A DNA stretch of 64,000 nucleotides from Rhodococcus opacus B4 (GTDB lineage: Bacteria > Actinomycetota > Actinomycetes > Mycobacteriales > Mycobacteriaceae), in contig NC_012522.1 of NCBI RefSeq assembly GCF_000010805.1, positions 3,472,001 to 3,536,000 on the forward strand, read 5' to 3'. Below the pieces are notes generated by a model that worked only from the letters and a program-made list of their open reading frames with translations, ran no database searches and was not told where the DNA came from. Every line of letters begins with the position of its first letter. Within the stretch, counting starts at the first letter, position 1. Of the stretch, positions 16,762 to 25,403 are shown in pieces. Made by a program: the position numbers and the translations under genes.

Positions 16762-17975
16762 TACAGCCGCTCGAGGACCATCGCCATGCCCTGACCGCCT
16801 CCGACGCACATGGTTTCGAGGCCGAACTGCTTGTCGTGGGTGGTCAGGTTGTTCAGCAGGGTGGCGGTGATGCGGGCGCCGGTCATGCCGAACGGGTGAC
16901 CCAATGCGATGGCGCCGCCGGAGACGTTCAGCTTGTCTTCGTCGATGTTCAGCTCCCGCGCCGACCCGATCACCTGCACCGCGAACGCCTCGTTGATCTC
17001 GACGAGATCGATGTCGGAGATCCCCAACCCGGCGATAGCGAGGGCTCGCTTGGACGCCTCGATCGGACCCAGACCCATGATCTCCGGCGACAGACCGGAC
17101 ACCCCGGTGGACACGATCCGCGCGAGCGGGGTCAGCCCCAGTTCCTTGGCCTTGGTGTCGGACATGATCACCAGCGCGGCGGCGCCGTCGTTGAGCGGGC
17201 ACGCGTTGCCGGCGGTGACGGTGCCGTCCGGTCGGAACACCGGCTTCAGCTTGCTGACGGCCTCGTAGGTGGTGCCGGCGCGGGGACCGTCGTCGGTGGA
17301 GACCACGGTGCCGTCGGGGAGGGTGACGGGGGTGATCTCGCGGGCGAAGAACCCGTTGTTGATGGCCTCCTCGGCGCGGTTCTGCGAGCGCACCGCCCAG
17401 CGGTCCTGCTCCTCGCGGGTGATGCCGGTGATCTGGGCGACGTTCTCGGCGGTCTGGCCCATCGCGATGTAGGTGTCGGGGACCAGGCCCTCCTCGCGGG
17501 GGTCGACCCACTGCTGGCCGCCCTGGGCGAGCTTCTCGGTGCGGGTCTGCGCGTCGGCGTAGAGCGGGTTCTGGGTGTCGGGCAGCGAGTCGGAGTTGCC
17601 CTTGACGAACCGGGAGACGGTCTCGACGCCGGCGGAGATGAAGACGTCGCCTTCCCCGGCCTTGATGGCGTGCAGCGCCATGCGGGTGGTCTGCAGCGAC
17701 GAGGAACAGTAGCGGGTGATGGTGGTGCCGGGGATGAAGTCGTAGCCGAGCTGGACGGCGACGTTGCGGCCCATGTTGAAGCCCTGCTCACCGCCGGGCA
17801 GACCGCAGCCCAGGATGAGGTCGTTGATGTCGGTCGGGTCGAGTGCGGGCACCTTGTCGAGGGCCGCCTGGACCATCTGCGCGGCGAGGTCGTCGGGGCG
17901 CATGCCCACCAGCGACCCCTTCATGGCGCGACCGATCGGGGAACGGGCAAGGGAAACGATGACGGCCTCGGGCAT
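16761..17975 (-). CDS. fadA: Acetyl-CoA acyltransferase (thiolase)
   Basis: A 404-residue thiolase. The nucleophilic Cys is Cys90 in TRYCSSSLQ. The second catalytic pair is His360 in GHPFGMTGAR and Cys390 in CVGGGQGMA. The length is normal. It either splits 3-ketoacyl-CoA in beta-oxidation or condenses acetyl-CoA; the long-chain degradative type is more likely in this lipid-rich neighbourhood. Two similar palindromic sites lie 64-96 bp upstream of its start, suggesting control by a MarR- or TetR-type repressor encoded elsewhere. No beta-oxidation multi-enzyme gene is next to it. Confidence 0.92.
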   Translation of the reverse strand: MPEAVIVSLARSPIGRAMKGSLVGMRPDDLAAQMVQAALDKVPALDPTDINDLILGCGLPGGEQGFNMGRNVAVQLGYDFIPGTTITRYCSSSLQTTRMALHAIKAGEGDVFISAGVETVSRFVKGNSDSLPDTQNPLYADAQTRTEKLAQGGQQWVDPREEGLVPDTYIAMGQTAENVAQITGITREEQDRWAVRSQNRAEEAINNGFFAREITPVTLPDGTVVSTDDGPRAGTTYEAVSKLKPVFRPDGTVTAGNACPLNDGAAALVIMSDTKAKELGLTPLARIVSTGVSGLSPEIMGLGPIEASKRALAIAGLGISDIDLVEINEAFAVQVIGSARELNIDEDKLNVSGGAIALGHPFGMTGARITATLLNNLTTHDKQFGLETMCVGGGQGMAMVLERL

Positions 17976-18038
17976 GGGTAACTCCTACCGATTGACGTGG
18001 TGGACGGCAGTCGGTGCGGACCTGCAGCCCCTCAGTTC

Positions 18039-18071
18039 TAAGCATATGCTTATTTTCTAAGCGTTTGCATA
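18039..18071. promoter_or_regulatory. Paired palindromic operators upstream of fadA
   Basis: TAAGCATATGCTTA (18039-18052) is a perfect 14-bp palindrome, and TAAGCGTTTGCATA (18058-18071) is a related copy 19 bp further on. The patch is AT-rich and contains likely promoter elements for fadA. Two sites on nearly the same helix face fit cooperative repressor binding. The cognate regulator is not in the immediate vicinity. Confidence 0.6.
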
Positions 18072-18118
18072 TATTGTCCGCGGCGATGGCGCGGTGTCAA
18101 CCCGTACCTCCCGATTTC

Positions 18119-18952
18119 TCATACGGAAGCGACGGGGTCGACGAAGATGTCGATCGTCAAGGGATCGGCACCGCCGTAGGTCGTGTAGTCGGTGATGCCG
18201 GCTTCGGCGAGAACCTCGACGTCCAGAAGGGTGCGGCCGTTGTCGGCGCCGGCGGGACGACGGAGGAGTTCGATCGCCGCGTCGGCCATGATCTCCGGCG
18301 ACCGCGCGTGTCGCAGGCTCGTGTCGCCGCCGAGCAGGTTGCCCACGGCCGCGGTCGCGATCGTCGTCTGCGGCCACAGGCAGTTGCTGGACATGTGCGC
18401 ATACTCGGCGGCGATCCCCAGCGCCGCCAGGGTCATCCCGTACTTGGCGAGCATGTATCCGGGGTGGGCTCCCAGCCACTGCGGCGACATGTTCAGCGGT
18501 GGGGAGAGGGTCAGCACATGGGGACTGGGCGACTTCTGAAGGTAGGGCAGGCAGGCGCGGGTCAGCGCGAATGTGCCCCGCACATTCACCTGCTGCATGA
18601 GATCGAACCGCCGGAGGGTCAGGTCTTCCGTCTTCGAGACGTCGAGCACGCTCGCGTTGTTGACCACGATGTCGATGCCACCGAAGTTGTCGCGGGCGGC
18701 GTCGACGGCCCGGGCGATGTCGCCGTCGTTGCGGACGTCACCGACCACGGCCACGGCCCGTCCACCCAGTTCGTTCAGTTCGCCGACGGCGGTATGGATG
18801 GTTCCGGGCAGCCGAGGGTCGGGGGTGTCGGTCTTGGCCAGCAGGACGACGTTCGCCCCGCGACTGGCGACGGCGCGCGCGATCGCGAGGCCGATACCAC
18901 GGCTCCCGCCGGACATCACCACGGTTCGACCCTGGAAGCTGTTGTCTGTCAT
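18119..18952 (-). CDS. Short-chain dehydrogenase/reductase, HSDL2-like
   Basis: A 277-residue classical SDR. The NADP-binding loop SGGSRGIG is at 14-21, NNAS at 98-101, and the catalytic triad is Ser150, Tyr166 and Lys170 (LSPPLNM ... YMLAKYGM). The LSPPLNM block and the ending match the HSDL2-like group, peroxisomal in animals and linked to fatty-acid metabolism, but here without a fused sterol-carrier domain. ATG 18952 starts directly before the Rossmann fold. It diverges from the CdaR/PucR-type regulator. The substrate is unknown. Confidence 0.85.
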   Translation of the reverse strand: MTDNSFQGRTVVMSGGSRGIGLAIARAVASRGANVVLLAKTDTPDPRLPGTIHTAVGELNELGGRAVAVVGDVRNDGDIARAVDAARDNFGGIDIVVNNASVLDVSKTEDLTLRRFDLMQQVNVRGTFALTRACLPYLQKSPSPHVLTLSPPLNMSPQWLGAHPGYMLAKYGMTLAALGIAAEYAHMSSNCLWPQTTIATAAVGNLLGGDTSLRHARSPEIMADAAIELLRRPAGADNGRTLLDVEVLAEAGITDYTTYGGADPLTIDIFVDPVASV

Positions 18953-19066
18953 CGTATTCCTTCGTTTCTCTGGAGAAGCGGAGAACCGCACGCGGTGCCG
19001 CCCCTCACGGTAGAAGGGCCCTCCGGGCTTGACCACGTCCCGAAAGCACCAATGATCGGCCGACTG

Positions 19067-19083
19067 TTGTCCTGTGCGGACAA
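19067..19083. promoter_or_regulatory. Inverted repeat between SDR and CdaR-type regulator
   Basis: TTGTCCTGTGCGGACAA has perfect 6-bp arms around a 5-bp centre, followed by GAGTCC, which can pair with the second arm. It lies in the 233-bp divergent gap between the SDR (start 18952) and the regulator (start 19186), about midway. It is a plausible binding site for that regulator. Confidence 0.4.
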
Positions 19084-19185
19084 GAGTCCGCTCGGCCTGT
19101 TCCGCTCCTGCGCGAGAAATCCCTGGTAGAAGAGATTTCCGGTGAATCGATGCCGGTGCTGCCGCGAGCCTCTATTGTCCTCACC

Positions 19186-20448
19186 ATGGCTTCACACGAC
19201 GAGCGCGTCGCGCTTCTGGTCGGACGCATCGCAACGTCACTCAACCAGCGACTGGTGCCACTGACCAGCGACATCACCGAAGTGCTCTATGCCGAGATAC
19301 CGGATCTGCGCGCCGATCGGCAGTTGTTCGATCTGCTTCGTGCGAGCGTGGAGGGCAACCTCGACACCATCTTCCACACCCTCCAGCACGACATCGACCC
19401 GGACATTCTGGACGCGCCGGCCGCCGCCATGGAGTACGCGAGACGGCTTGCCCAGCACGGGGTTCCCGTCAACGCGCTGGTGCGCGCCTACCGGCTGGGG
19501 CAGACCAACCTACTCGGCCTCGTCTTCGAGGAACTGCGCGGCGCGGCAGTGTCGGACGAGTTCGGCGTGCCGGTGCTCCAGCGCATCATCACCGTGATGT
19601 CGGTGTACATCGACAGGGTCTCCCAGCAGGTCGTCGAGGTCTACGAGCGGGAACGGGAGCGGTGGCTCGCCCACCAGAGCGGCGTCCGGGCCGTTCGCGT
19701 GCAGGAGATCCTCGCGGGCAACGACGATCCGGACGCCGCAGCCATTCTCAATTACGTTCTGCTGCAACGCCACCTCGCCGCGATCATCTGGGTTCCGGAC
19801 ACCGATTCGGGCGACATGCTGGCCAGGATCGAGGCTGCCGCACACGACGTCGCCGGCTTCGTCGGGGGTGTGACCGATCCGCTGTTCGTGGCGGCCGACC
19901 GTGTCACCGGCTGGGTGTGGGTTCCGCTCGGTGCACGAACACGCGCGCCGCGCAGCTACCGCGAACTGGGCGAATTCCTCACCGGGCGGTATCCGGGACT
20001 TGCCATGGCCGTGGGCGAAGTGGCGCACGGGCCGAACGGTTTTCGCCGCTCGCACGGCGGCGCGCAACGCGCCCGTGCGCTCGCCCTCGCCGCAGGCCGG
20101 AACGCCCCCGTCGTCACCTCCTACGCCGAACCGGGGGTGTCCACGGTCTCGCTGCTGATCGACGACCTGACCGCGACCCGCGCCTGGGTCCGCACCGTCC
20201 TGGGCGGCCTGGCCACCGACAACGACAACGCCGCCCGCCTGCGCGAGACGGTGCAGGTCTATCTGGCGAACAACCTCAGCAACGTCACCGCGGCGAAAGA
20301 GCTGGGCCTGCACTACAACTCCGTGAAATACCGGGTCAAGCGTGCAGCCGAGGAACGCGGCGAGGACTTCACCCGCGATCGGCTCGCCGTCGAACTCGCA
20401 CTCCTCGCGTGTCAGTGGCTGGGCCCGGCGGTCCTGGTGCCCGAGTAG
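19186..20448 (+). CDS. CdaR/PucR-type transcriptional regulator
   Basis: A 420-residue regulator. The N-terminal 150 residues are helical (RsbRD-like sensor: RIATSLNQRLVPLTSDI, GVPVNALVRAYRLGQ). A central GGDEF-like degenerate domain follows (about 165-330), and a C-terminal PucR helix-turn-helix (about 355-410: LRETVQVYLANNLSNVTAAKELGLHYNSVKYRV). The start is uncertain. ATG 19186 has no ribosome site, but TATTGT at 19173-19178 would place transcription start at the ATG, so a leaderless mRNA is possible; ATG 19150 would add 12 residues. It probably regulates the divergent SDR. The ligand is unknown. Confidence 0.8.
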   Translation: MASHDERVALLVGRIATSLNQRLVPLTSDITEVLYAEIPDLRADRQLFDLLRASVEGNLDTIFHTLQHDIDPDILDAPAAAMEYARRLAQHGVPVNALVRAYRLGQTNLLGLVFEELRGAAVSDEFGVPVLQRIITVMSVYIDRVSQQVVEVYERERERWLAHQSGVRAVRVQEILAGNDDPDAAAILNYVLLQRHLAAIIWVPDTDSGDMLARIEAAAHDVAGFVGGVTDPLFVAADRVTGWVWVPLGARTRAPRSYRELGEFLTGRYPGLAMAVGEVAHGPNGFRRSHGGAQRARALALAAGRNAPVVTSYAEPGVSTVSLLIDDLTATRAWVRTVLGGLATDNDNAARLRETVQVYLANNLSNVTAAKELGLHYNSVKYRVKRAAEERGEDFTRDRLAVELALLACQWLGPAVLVPE

Positions 20449-20461
20449 GCGCGGGCCGGCG

Positions 20462-21895
20462 TCAGAGCACGTCGCCGCCGGTTCGCCGCAGGTAGCGCAG
20501 CGCGGACTGGGCGGCGTTGTATCCGCTCATGCCGTGCGCTCCGGCCCCCGGCGGTGTCGACGCGGAGCACAGGTAGGTGCCCGGGACCCCGGTGCTGTAG
20601 GGGTCGAGGGCGATTCGCGGTCGCAGCACAACCTGGGTTTCGGTGTTGGCGCCGCCGATGATGTCGCCGCCGACGTAGTTGGGGTTCGACGCCGCCAACC
20701 GGACCGGGCCGCTGCTCACCGTGGCGACGACGCGTTCACGGAAGCCGGGGGCGAACCGCTCGATCTGGGCGACCACCGCCTCGGTGGCGTCGCCCGAATA
20801 GCCGTGCGGAACGTGCGCGTACGCGTACAGGGGATGCAGGTTGCCCTTGGACCGCCCGGGGTCGGCGAGGTACTGCTGACCGACGAGGACGAACGGACGT
20901 GACGGCATCCGGCCCGTCGCGACATCTCGTTCGGCGTCGGCGATTTCCGCGAAAGTGCCTCCGAGATGGACGGTTCCGGCGCGACCGCAGTCGGGATTCG
21001 TCCACGGCACGCCGCCGTCGACGGCGAAGTCGACCTTGAACGCGGCGGGCCCGTGCCGGTAGCGGCGGTAGGCCTTGGCGACCCTCTCTGGGACACGCTC
21101 ACCGAGGATCTGCAGTGCGGCGGACGGGGCGACGTCGAGCAAGACGATATCCGCGGGCGGGAGGTCGCGACTGCTGCGGACCCGGGTGCCGGTGGTGATC
21201 TTGCCGCCCCAGTCGGTGAGCATCGCGGCGAGCGCGGCGGTGATGGACTGCGACCCGCCCTCGGCGACCGGCCAGCCGTAGCGGTGGCCGGCGGCGACGA
21301 TCATCAACCCGACCGCGGACGTCGCCGGCCGATCCAGCCGGTAGTACGCGTGGGCGGCGGCCCCGCCGAACAGCGCCCGCCCCTTCTCGGTGCGCCACCA
21401 GCGGGCCGTGGCGGTCGCCGGTAGCAGCGCCCGCGGCCCGAAACTCGCGAGCTTCACGGGATGCCGGGGGATGTTCGCGATCGGGCGCATCAGGTCGGCG
21501 GCGAGGTCGTCGAAGCCGTCGGCGAGACCACCGAACATTCGCTGCCAGCGCTGCCCGTCCTCACCGAGGCCGGCGGCGGTCGCGTCGACGGAGCGATGCA
21601 GCAGGCCGGCGTCGCCACCGTCGAGGGGGTGCGCGCAGTCGATCTCCGGCCATTTCCAGGTGAGGCCGAAGCGTTCGAGGTCGAGGGTCCGCAGATACGG
21701 AGATCCGGCGCCCATCGGGTGGAAGGCGGAGCATTCGTCGTGCAGGAGTCCGGGGACGGTGAGTTCGCCGGAGCGGGTACCGCCGCCGATGGCGTCGGCG
21801 GCCTCCAGGACCTGCACCTCGACCCCGTGCCGGGCGAGGTGGACCGCGGCAGCGAGCCCGTTGGGCCCGCTGCCGACCACGACTGCGGTCGTCAC
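20462..21895 (-). CDS. FAD-dependent oxidoreductase of the phytoene desaturase/amine oxidase type
   Basis: A 477-residue NAD(P)/FAD-binding protein. It opens with the dinucleotide motif VVVGSGPNGLAAAVHLARHG and EAADAIGGGTRSGEL, and ends with the FAD-closing block GTYLCSASTPPGAGAHGMSGYNAA. This resembles CrtI-type desaturases and their uncharacterised actinobacterial relatives (PYROXD2-like). The GTG start at 21895 overlaps the DUF3556 stop in GTGA; longer frames upstream lie inside that gene. As the last gene of a TetR-headed operon with an acyl-CoA dehydrogenase and an acyl-CoA synthetase, it may desaturate or oxidise a lipid intermediate; this is inference. It converges with the CdaR-type gene with 13 bp between them. 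Confidence 0.85.
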   Translation of the reverse strand: MTTAVVVGSGPNGLAAAVHLARHGVEVQVLEAADAIGGGTRSGELTVPGLLHDECSAFHPMGAGSPYLRTLDLERFGLTWKWPEIDCAHPLDGGDAGLLHRSVDATAAGLGEDGQRWQRMFGGLADGFDDLAADLMRPIANIPRHPVKLASFGPRALLPATATARWWRTEKGRALFGGAAAHAYYRLDRPATSAVGLMIVAAGHRYGWPVAEGGSQSITAALAAMLTDWGGKITTGTRVRSSRDLPPADIVLLDVAPSAALQILGERVPERVAKAYRRYRHGPAAFKVDFAVDGGVPWTNPDCGRAGTVHLGGTFAEIADAERDVATGRMPSRPFVLVGQQYLADPGRSKGNLHPLYAYAHVPHGYSGDATEAVVAQIERFAPGFRERVVATVSSGPVRLAASNPNYVGGDIIGGANTETQVVLRPRIALDPYSTGVPGTYLCSASTPPGAGAHGMSGYNAAQSALRYLRRTGGDVL

Positions 21896-23697
21896 GGCCG
21901 CACCGCCTGCGTCGACTCCGTCATCACGCTCTCCTCGGTTTCTCCCTCCAGTGTCCACTGCACATCGAACGGGATGGGGCCGTTCGGCAACCACGGCTGC
22001 TCCGCGACGGCGTCGGCGACCTTGTAGGTGCCGCGTTCGATCACGCCGAGGGCGGCGTCGATCATCTTGTACTCCTGGACGCCCTTGTGGATGGGCTGCG
22101 ATTCGATCCAGGCGACCACGAACTCGCCGGGTGCGAAGTTGCACCGCCGCTGGAGCGCGGCGATGAGGAACTCGTTGTGCAGGTGTCCGTCGCCGAAGTT
22201 GAACGCCACCAGTGAGTTACAGCTGAACTCGGCCTCACGCAGGGTGTAGGTGTCGATGTCGTCGCCGAGATGCCGGCTCATCAGCGAGAGCAGGGCGCGG
22301 CCCTGGCTGTGCATCGACCGCCAGCCCAGCAGCTGGTGCATCACGACGTCGGCCACCTCGGGCGGGTACGTCGCCAGCAGCTGCGTGCGGGTGTTCTGGC
22401 TCGGTCGCTTGACGAACCGGTCGAGCTTGTCCTCGGCACCCGGCGCGAAGGCCCAGGTCGCCGACGCCCAGTTGCCCGCGTACTGGCGCATCGAGGGGAG
22501 GAACGACACGAGGTCGGGGCGGAGGTTGCCCAGGATCGGGAAGAACACCAGCGCCGCGACGATCGCGGCGAGCAGCAGCGGCGACGAGAAGTCCGACAGT
22601 CCGAAGCCGGCGGCGTTCGGGAAGCCGAGGAACAGGAACACGGACGCGTAAGCGAACAGCAGGTTCCACTCCAGCGGCACCGCGAGCGGGAACGTCGACA
22701 GGATGAACACGTGGAACGCGACCATCAGCGCGACAGCGAGCAGGGTGACGGTGCCATTCGTGCTGAACAGCAACACCAGTGGCGTCACCACCTCGACGAC
22801 GGTGCCGAGGACGTGGGCGACTCCGCCCGCGACGATCGACGGCCGGAGGTCGTTCGGGAAGTTGCGGTAGTGGGCGCGCTTGATCGACTTGACCGGCAGC
22901 CAGGGGGTGTTCGACAGCATCGGGGGCACGACCATCGAAAAGTGGTGTCCCAGTTTGGAGATGCCAGCGCCGACCCACACCGACACGATGAGCAGTTTCA
23001 GGGCGATGATCATGTCGACGAACGGGAGAACACCGAAGAAGACGACGGCGGGGAAGTACTGCTCACCGCGGGCGGCGATGAAGATGACCTTGTCGCGCAG
23101 GCCGATCACGACCAGCAGGGCGATCAGCGGCAGCAGAAGCGTGGGATTCACCAGACCGTGATTGCCGGGCAGCACCGCGTCGATGGACGGAGTGTGCACG
23201 CCGGGAAGCCCGAGTGCCAGGGCGGTGTTGACGAGGATGGCCAGGTAGACGAGCACGTCGAAGACGGTGCGGGTGTCACCGGAAGTCAGCGGCACCTTCC
23301 CCGGCCACGGTGGCAGCCGGATGGTGCCGGGCCGCACCCAGAACAGTGCGCCGCCCATCATCGGCTTGAAGTGTCCGGCGAGCGGCCCCCAGGAACCACC
23401 CAGCCCGATCGCCTCGATCAGCAACGTCCACAGGACCAGCTTCTGGTACACGATCGGGGCACTCCACCATGCGCCGACATCGAGAACGTGATACCCGGAG
23501 GTGAACGTCGCGATGGACAGTCCCGCACCGAGGTAGAGGACCAGCAGTTTCAGGATGTAGATGGTGTGCACCATCTTCGGGGTTCCGAAGCCGTAGTCGA
23601 CCCAGTGCGTCGACATGGCGCGAATGCGGTCGAAGAACGGGCGGTCGAGGAAGGTGGCGGGGTCGACGTCGGGAAAGTTCCCGGTCTTGAATCCCAT
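21892..23697 (-). CDS. DUF3556 family multi-spanning membrane protein
   Basis: A 601-residue membrane protein with about nine or ten hydrophobic helices between residues 45 and 400 (for example LKLLVLYLGAGLSIATF, LLLPLIALLVVIGL, VTLLAVALMVAFHVFIL) and a soluble C-terminal part of about 200 residues. It matches the actinobacterial DUF3556 family, which has no known activity. The C-terminal segment contains EFSCNSLVAFNFGDGHLHNEFLIAALQRRCNF, with Cys and His residues that could bind a metal or cofactor. It sits between an acyl-CoA synthetase and an FAD oxidoreductase and overlaps the latter by 4 bp, so a role in envelope lipid modification is plausible but unproven. Confidence 0.85.
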   Translation of the reverse strand: MGFKTGNFPDVDPATFLDRPFFDRIRAMSTHWVDYGFGTPKMVHTIYILKLLVLYLGAGLSIATFTSGYHVLDVGAWWSAPIVYQKLVLWTLLIEAIGLGGSWGPLAGHFKPMMGGALFWVRPGTIRLPPWPGKVPLTSGDTRTVFDVLVYLAILVNTALALGLPGVHTPSIDAVLPGNHGLVNPTLLLPLIALLVVIGLRDKVIFIAARGEQYFPAVVFFGVLPFVDMIIALKLLIVSVWVGAGISKLGHHFSMVVPPMLSNTPWLPVKSIKRAHYRNFPNDLRPSIVAGGVAHVLGTVVEVVTPLVLLFSTNGTVTLLAVALMVAFHVFILSTFPLAVPLEWNLLFAYASVFLFLGFPNAAGFGLSDFSSPLLLAAIVAALVFFPILGNLRPDLVSFLPSMRQYAGNWASATWAFAPGAEDKLDRFVKRPSQNTRTQLLATYPPEVADVVMHQLLGWRSMHSQGRALLSLMSRHLGDDIDTYTLREAEFSCNSLVAFNFGDGHLHNEFLIAALQRRCNFAPGEFVVAWIESQPIHKGVQEYKMIDAALGVIERGTYKVADAVAEQPWLPNGPIPFDVQWTLEGETEESVMTESTQAVRP

Positions 23698-23760
23698 GGG
23701 AGGCTCCTGGGGTAGGGGTCATCGCCTCGGGTGAGTCCCGAGGTCCGAGGTCGTGCTGGG

Positions 23761-25221
23761 TCAGACGGTGGTCCGGTGGCGGCCGCGCAGTCCGGGCTTG
23801 TCGATCTTGCCGACAGGGTTGCGCGGCAACGCGTCGACGACGTGAATGGCCACGGGCAGTTTTACTTTCGTGAGCCGGCCGCGGAGGTGCTCGGCGAGGT
23901 GGTCGTCGGTGACGGGACTGTCGGGGTAGGTGACGACGTAGGCGACGGGCACCTCGCCGTATACCTCGTGCGGTGCGCCGATCACGGCCGCCTCGAGCAC
24001 GCCGTCGTGCGTGGCGAGGGCGTTCTCGATCTCCTTGGGGTAGATGTTCTCGCCGCCGCGGATGATCATGTCCTTGATCCGGTCGACGAGGGTCAGGTAG
24101 CCGTCTTCGTCGAGGCGGCCGACGTCGCCGGTGTGCAGCCAGCCGTCGACGATCGTGCGCCCGGTCTCCTCGGCGCGTCCGCGGTAGCCGCGCATGACGT
24201 TCGGGCCCGCGACGAGCACCTCTCCCGTGGCGCCGACGGGCAGATGCTCGCCGTCGGGTCCGGCGATCGCGATCCGCTGTCCGGGCAGCGCCGGTCCCAC
24301 GGTGCCGAGTTTGCGGACCCCGCCGGGCGGGTTGCACGCCGACGCGCACGTGCCCTCGGTGAGCCCGTACCCCTCGACGATGACGAGGCCGAACCGCTGC
24401 TCGGCGCGGTCCAGGAGTTCCTTGGAGATCGGTGCCGCACCGCAGATCGCGAACCGCAGCGAGGAGGTGTCGCCGACGGTGTCCTGGGAGGCCAGGAGGG
24501 CGTAGATGGTCGGGACCGCGGAGAAGTACGTGGGCCGCAGCCGGGCGACGTCGTCGAAGAACCGGGCCGGCGAGAAGCGCCCGGTGACGCTCAGCTGTCC
24601 CCCGGCCAGCATCGGCGCGAGGAAGCTGACGCAGATCGCGTTGACGTGGAACAGCGGCAGGATGAGCAGGCAGTGGTCGTCGGCGGTCAGCGAGAAGTGC
24701 TGAACCATAGACGAACTCATGAACTGCAAGTTGTCGTGGGTGAGCATGACGCCCTTGGGGCGTCCCGTCGAACCCGACGTGTAGATGAGCAGGGCGACGT
24801 CGTCGCCGGATGCGCCGATGTCGGGAACCCAGCCCGGCCGCGGGGTGGTGGCCATGTCCGCGACGGAGATGGTCGGGCGGCCGCCGGACGGGAGGTCGGG
24901 GCCCTCGTTGACGACGAGGGCGGCGCCGGCGTCGTCGAACTGGTACTCCGCCTCCACGGCGGTGAACGTGGGGTTGACCGGAGTCGCTGTCGCGCCGATC
25001 CGCCACGCGGCCATCAGGGCGACGAGAAGTTCGGCCCGGTTGGGCAGCATCACCGCGACGACGTCCCCGCTCCCGACGTCGCCAGCGGACAGTTGCGCCG
25101 CGAACGCGTCCACCCGGTCGGCGAACTGCCGGTAGGTGAGGTCGAGGTGGTCGTCGCGCAGGCACGGTGCGTCACCCTGAGCTGTCGCGAGGTTCCAGGC
25201 GAAATAGCCGATGTCCGACAC
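23761..25221 (-). CDS. Acyl-CoA synthetase (AMP-forming, class I adenylate-forming)
   Basis: A 486-residue FadD-type enzyme that activates a carboxylic acid as acyl-AMP and then thioester. The P-loop-like motif YTSGSTGRPKG is at 147-157. YGLTEGTCAS, the hinge region HTGDVGRLDEDGYLTLVDR and the catalytic Lys near the end in NPVGKIDKPGLR are all present. GTG 25221 is chosen at the first family-like residues (VSDIGYFAW) with GGGG upstream. It is somewhat shorter than long-chain FadD proteins, so a medium-chain or aromatic acid is possible. It is in the TetR-headed operon, but the 173 bp upstream contain palindrome copy 4, so it may be partly uncoupled from the dehydrogenase gene. Confidence 0.88.
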   Translation of the reverse strand: MSDIGYFAWNLATAQGDAPCLRDDHLDLTYRQFADRVDAFAAQLSAGDVGSGDVVAVMLPNRAELLVALMAAWRIGATATPVNPTFTAVEAEYQFDDAGAALVVNEGPDLPSGGRPTISVADMATTPRPGWVPDIGASGDDVALLIYTSGSTGRPKGVMLTHDNLQFMSSSMVQHFSLTADDHCLLILPLFHVNAICVSFLAPMLAGGQLSVTGRFSPARFFDDVARLRPTYFSAVPTIYALLASQDTVGDTSSLRFAICGAAPISKELLDRAEQRFGLVIVEGYGLTEGTCASACNPPGGVRKLGTVGPALPGQRIAIAGPDGEHLPVGATGEVLVAGPNVMRGYRGRAEETGRTIVDGWLHTGDVGRLDEDGYLTLVDRIKDMIIRGGENIYPKEIENALATHDGVLEAAVIGAPHEVYGEVPVAYVVTYPDSPVTDDHLAEHLRGRLTKVKLPVAIHVVDALPRNPVGKIDKPGLRGRHRTTV

Positions 25222-25333
25222 TGTTTCGATCCCCTTCGGTGGTGGTGTGATCCACGACACTATGCAGGGGATGCGCGGTGCGGAATATTCCGCGGGGCTC
25301 GAGTTCGCGCGGCGATTTGTCCGCGGGAGACAA

Positions 25334-25403
25334 GGCGGCTCCGCCGCCCGTGCGCCTTTCTGGTTGTTCCAGCTACCAAAAAGGCGCACAGGCGCTACGC
25401 GCG
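25334..25403. repeat. Three-part palindrome, copy 4
   Basis: Left hairpin GGCGGCTCCGCCGCC (25334-25348), core CGTGCGCCTTTCTGGT (25349-25364) facing ACCAAAAAGGCGCACA (25375-25390), right arm GGCGCTACGCGCG (25391-25403). The TAG stop of the minus-strand acyl-CoA dehydrogenase falls within the right arm (25395-25397). It sits between two genes on the same strand, so it may attenuate transcription into the acyl-CoA synthetase. Confidence 0.8.
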
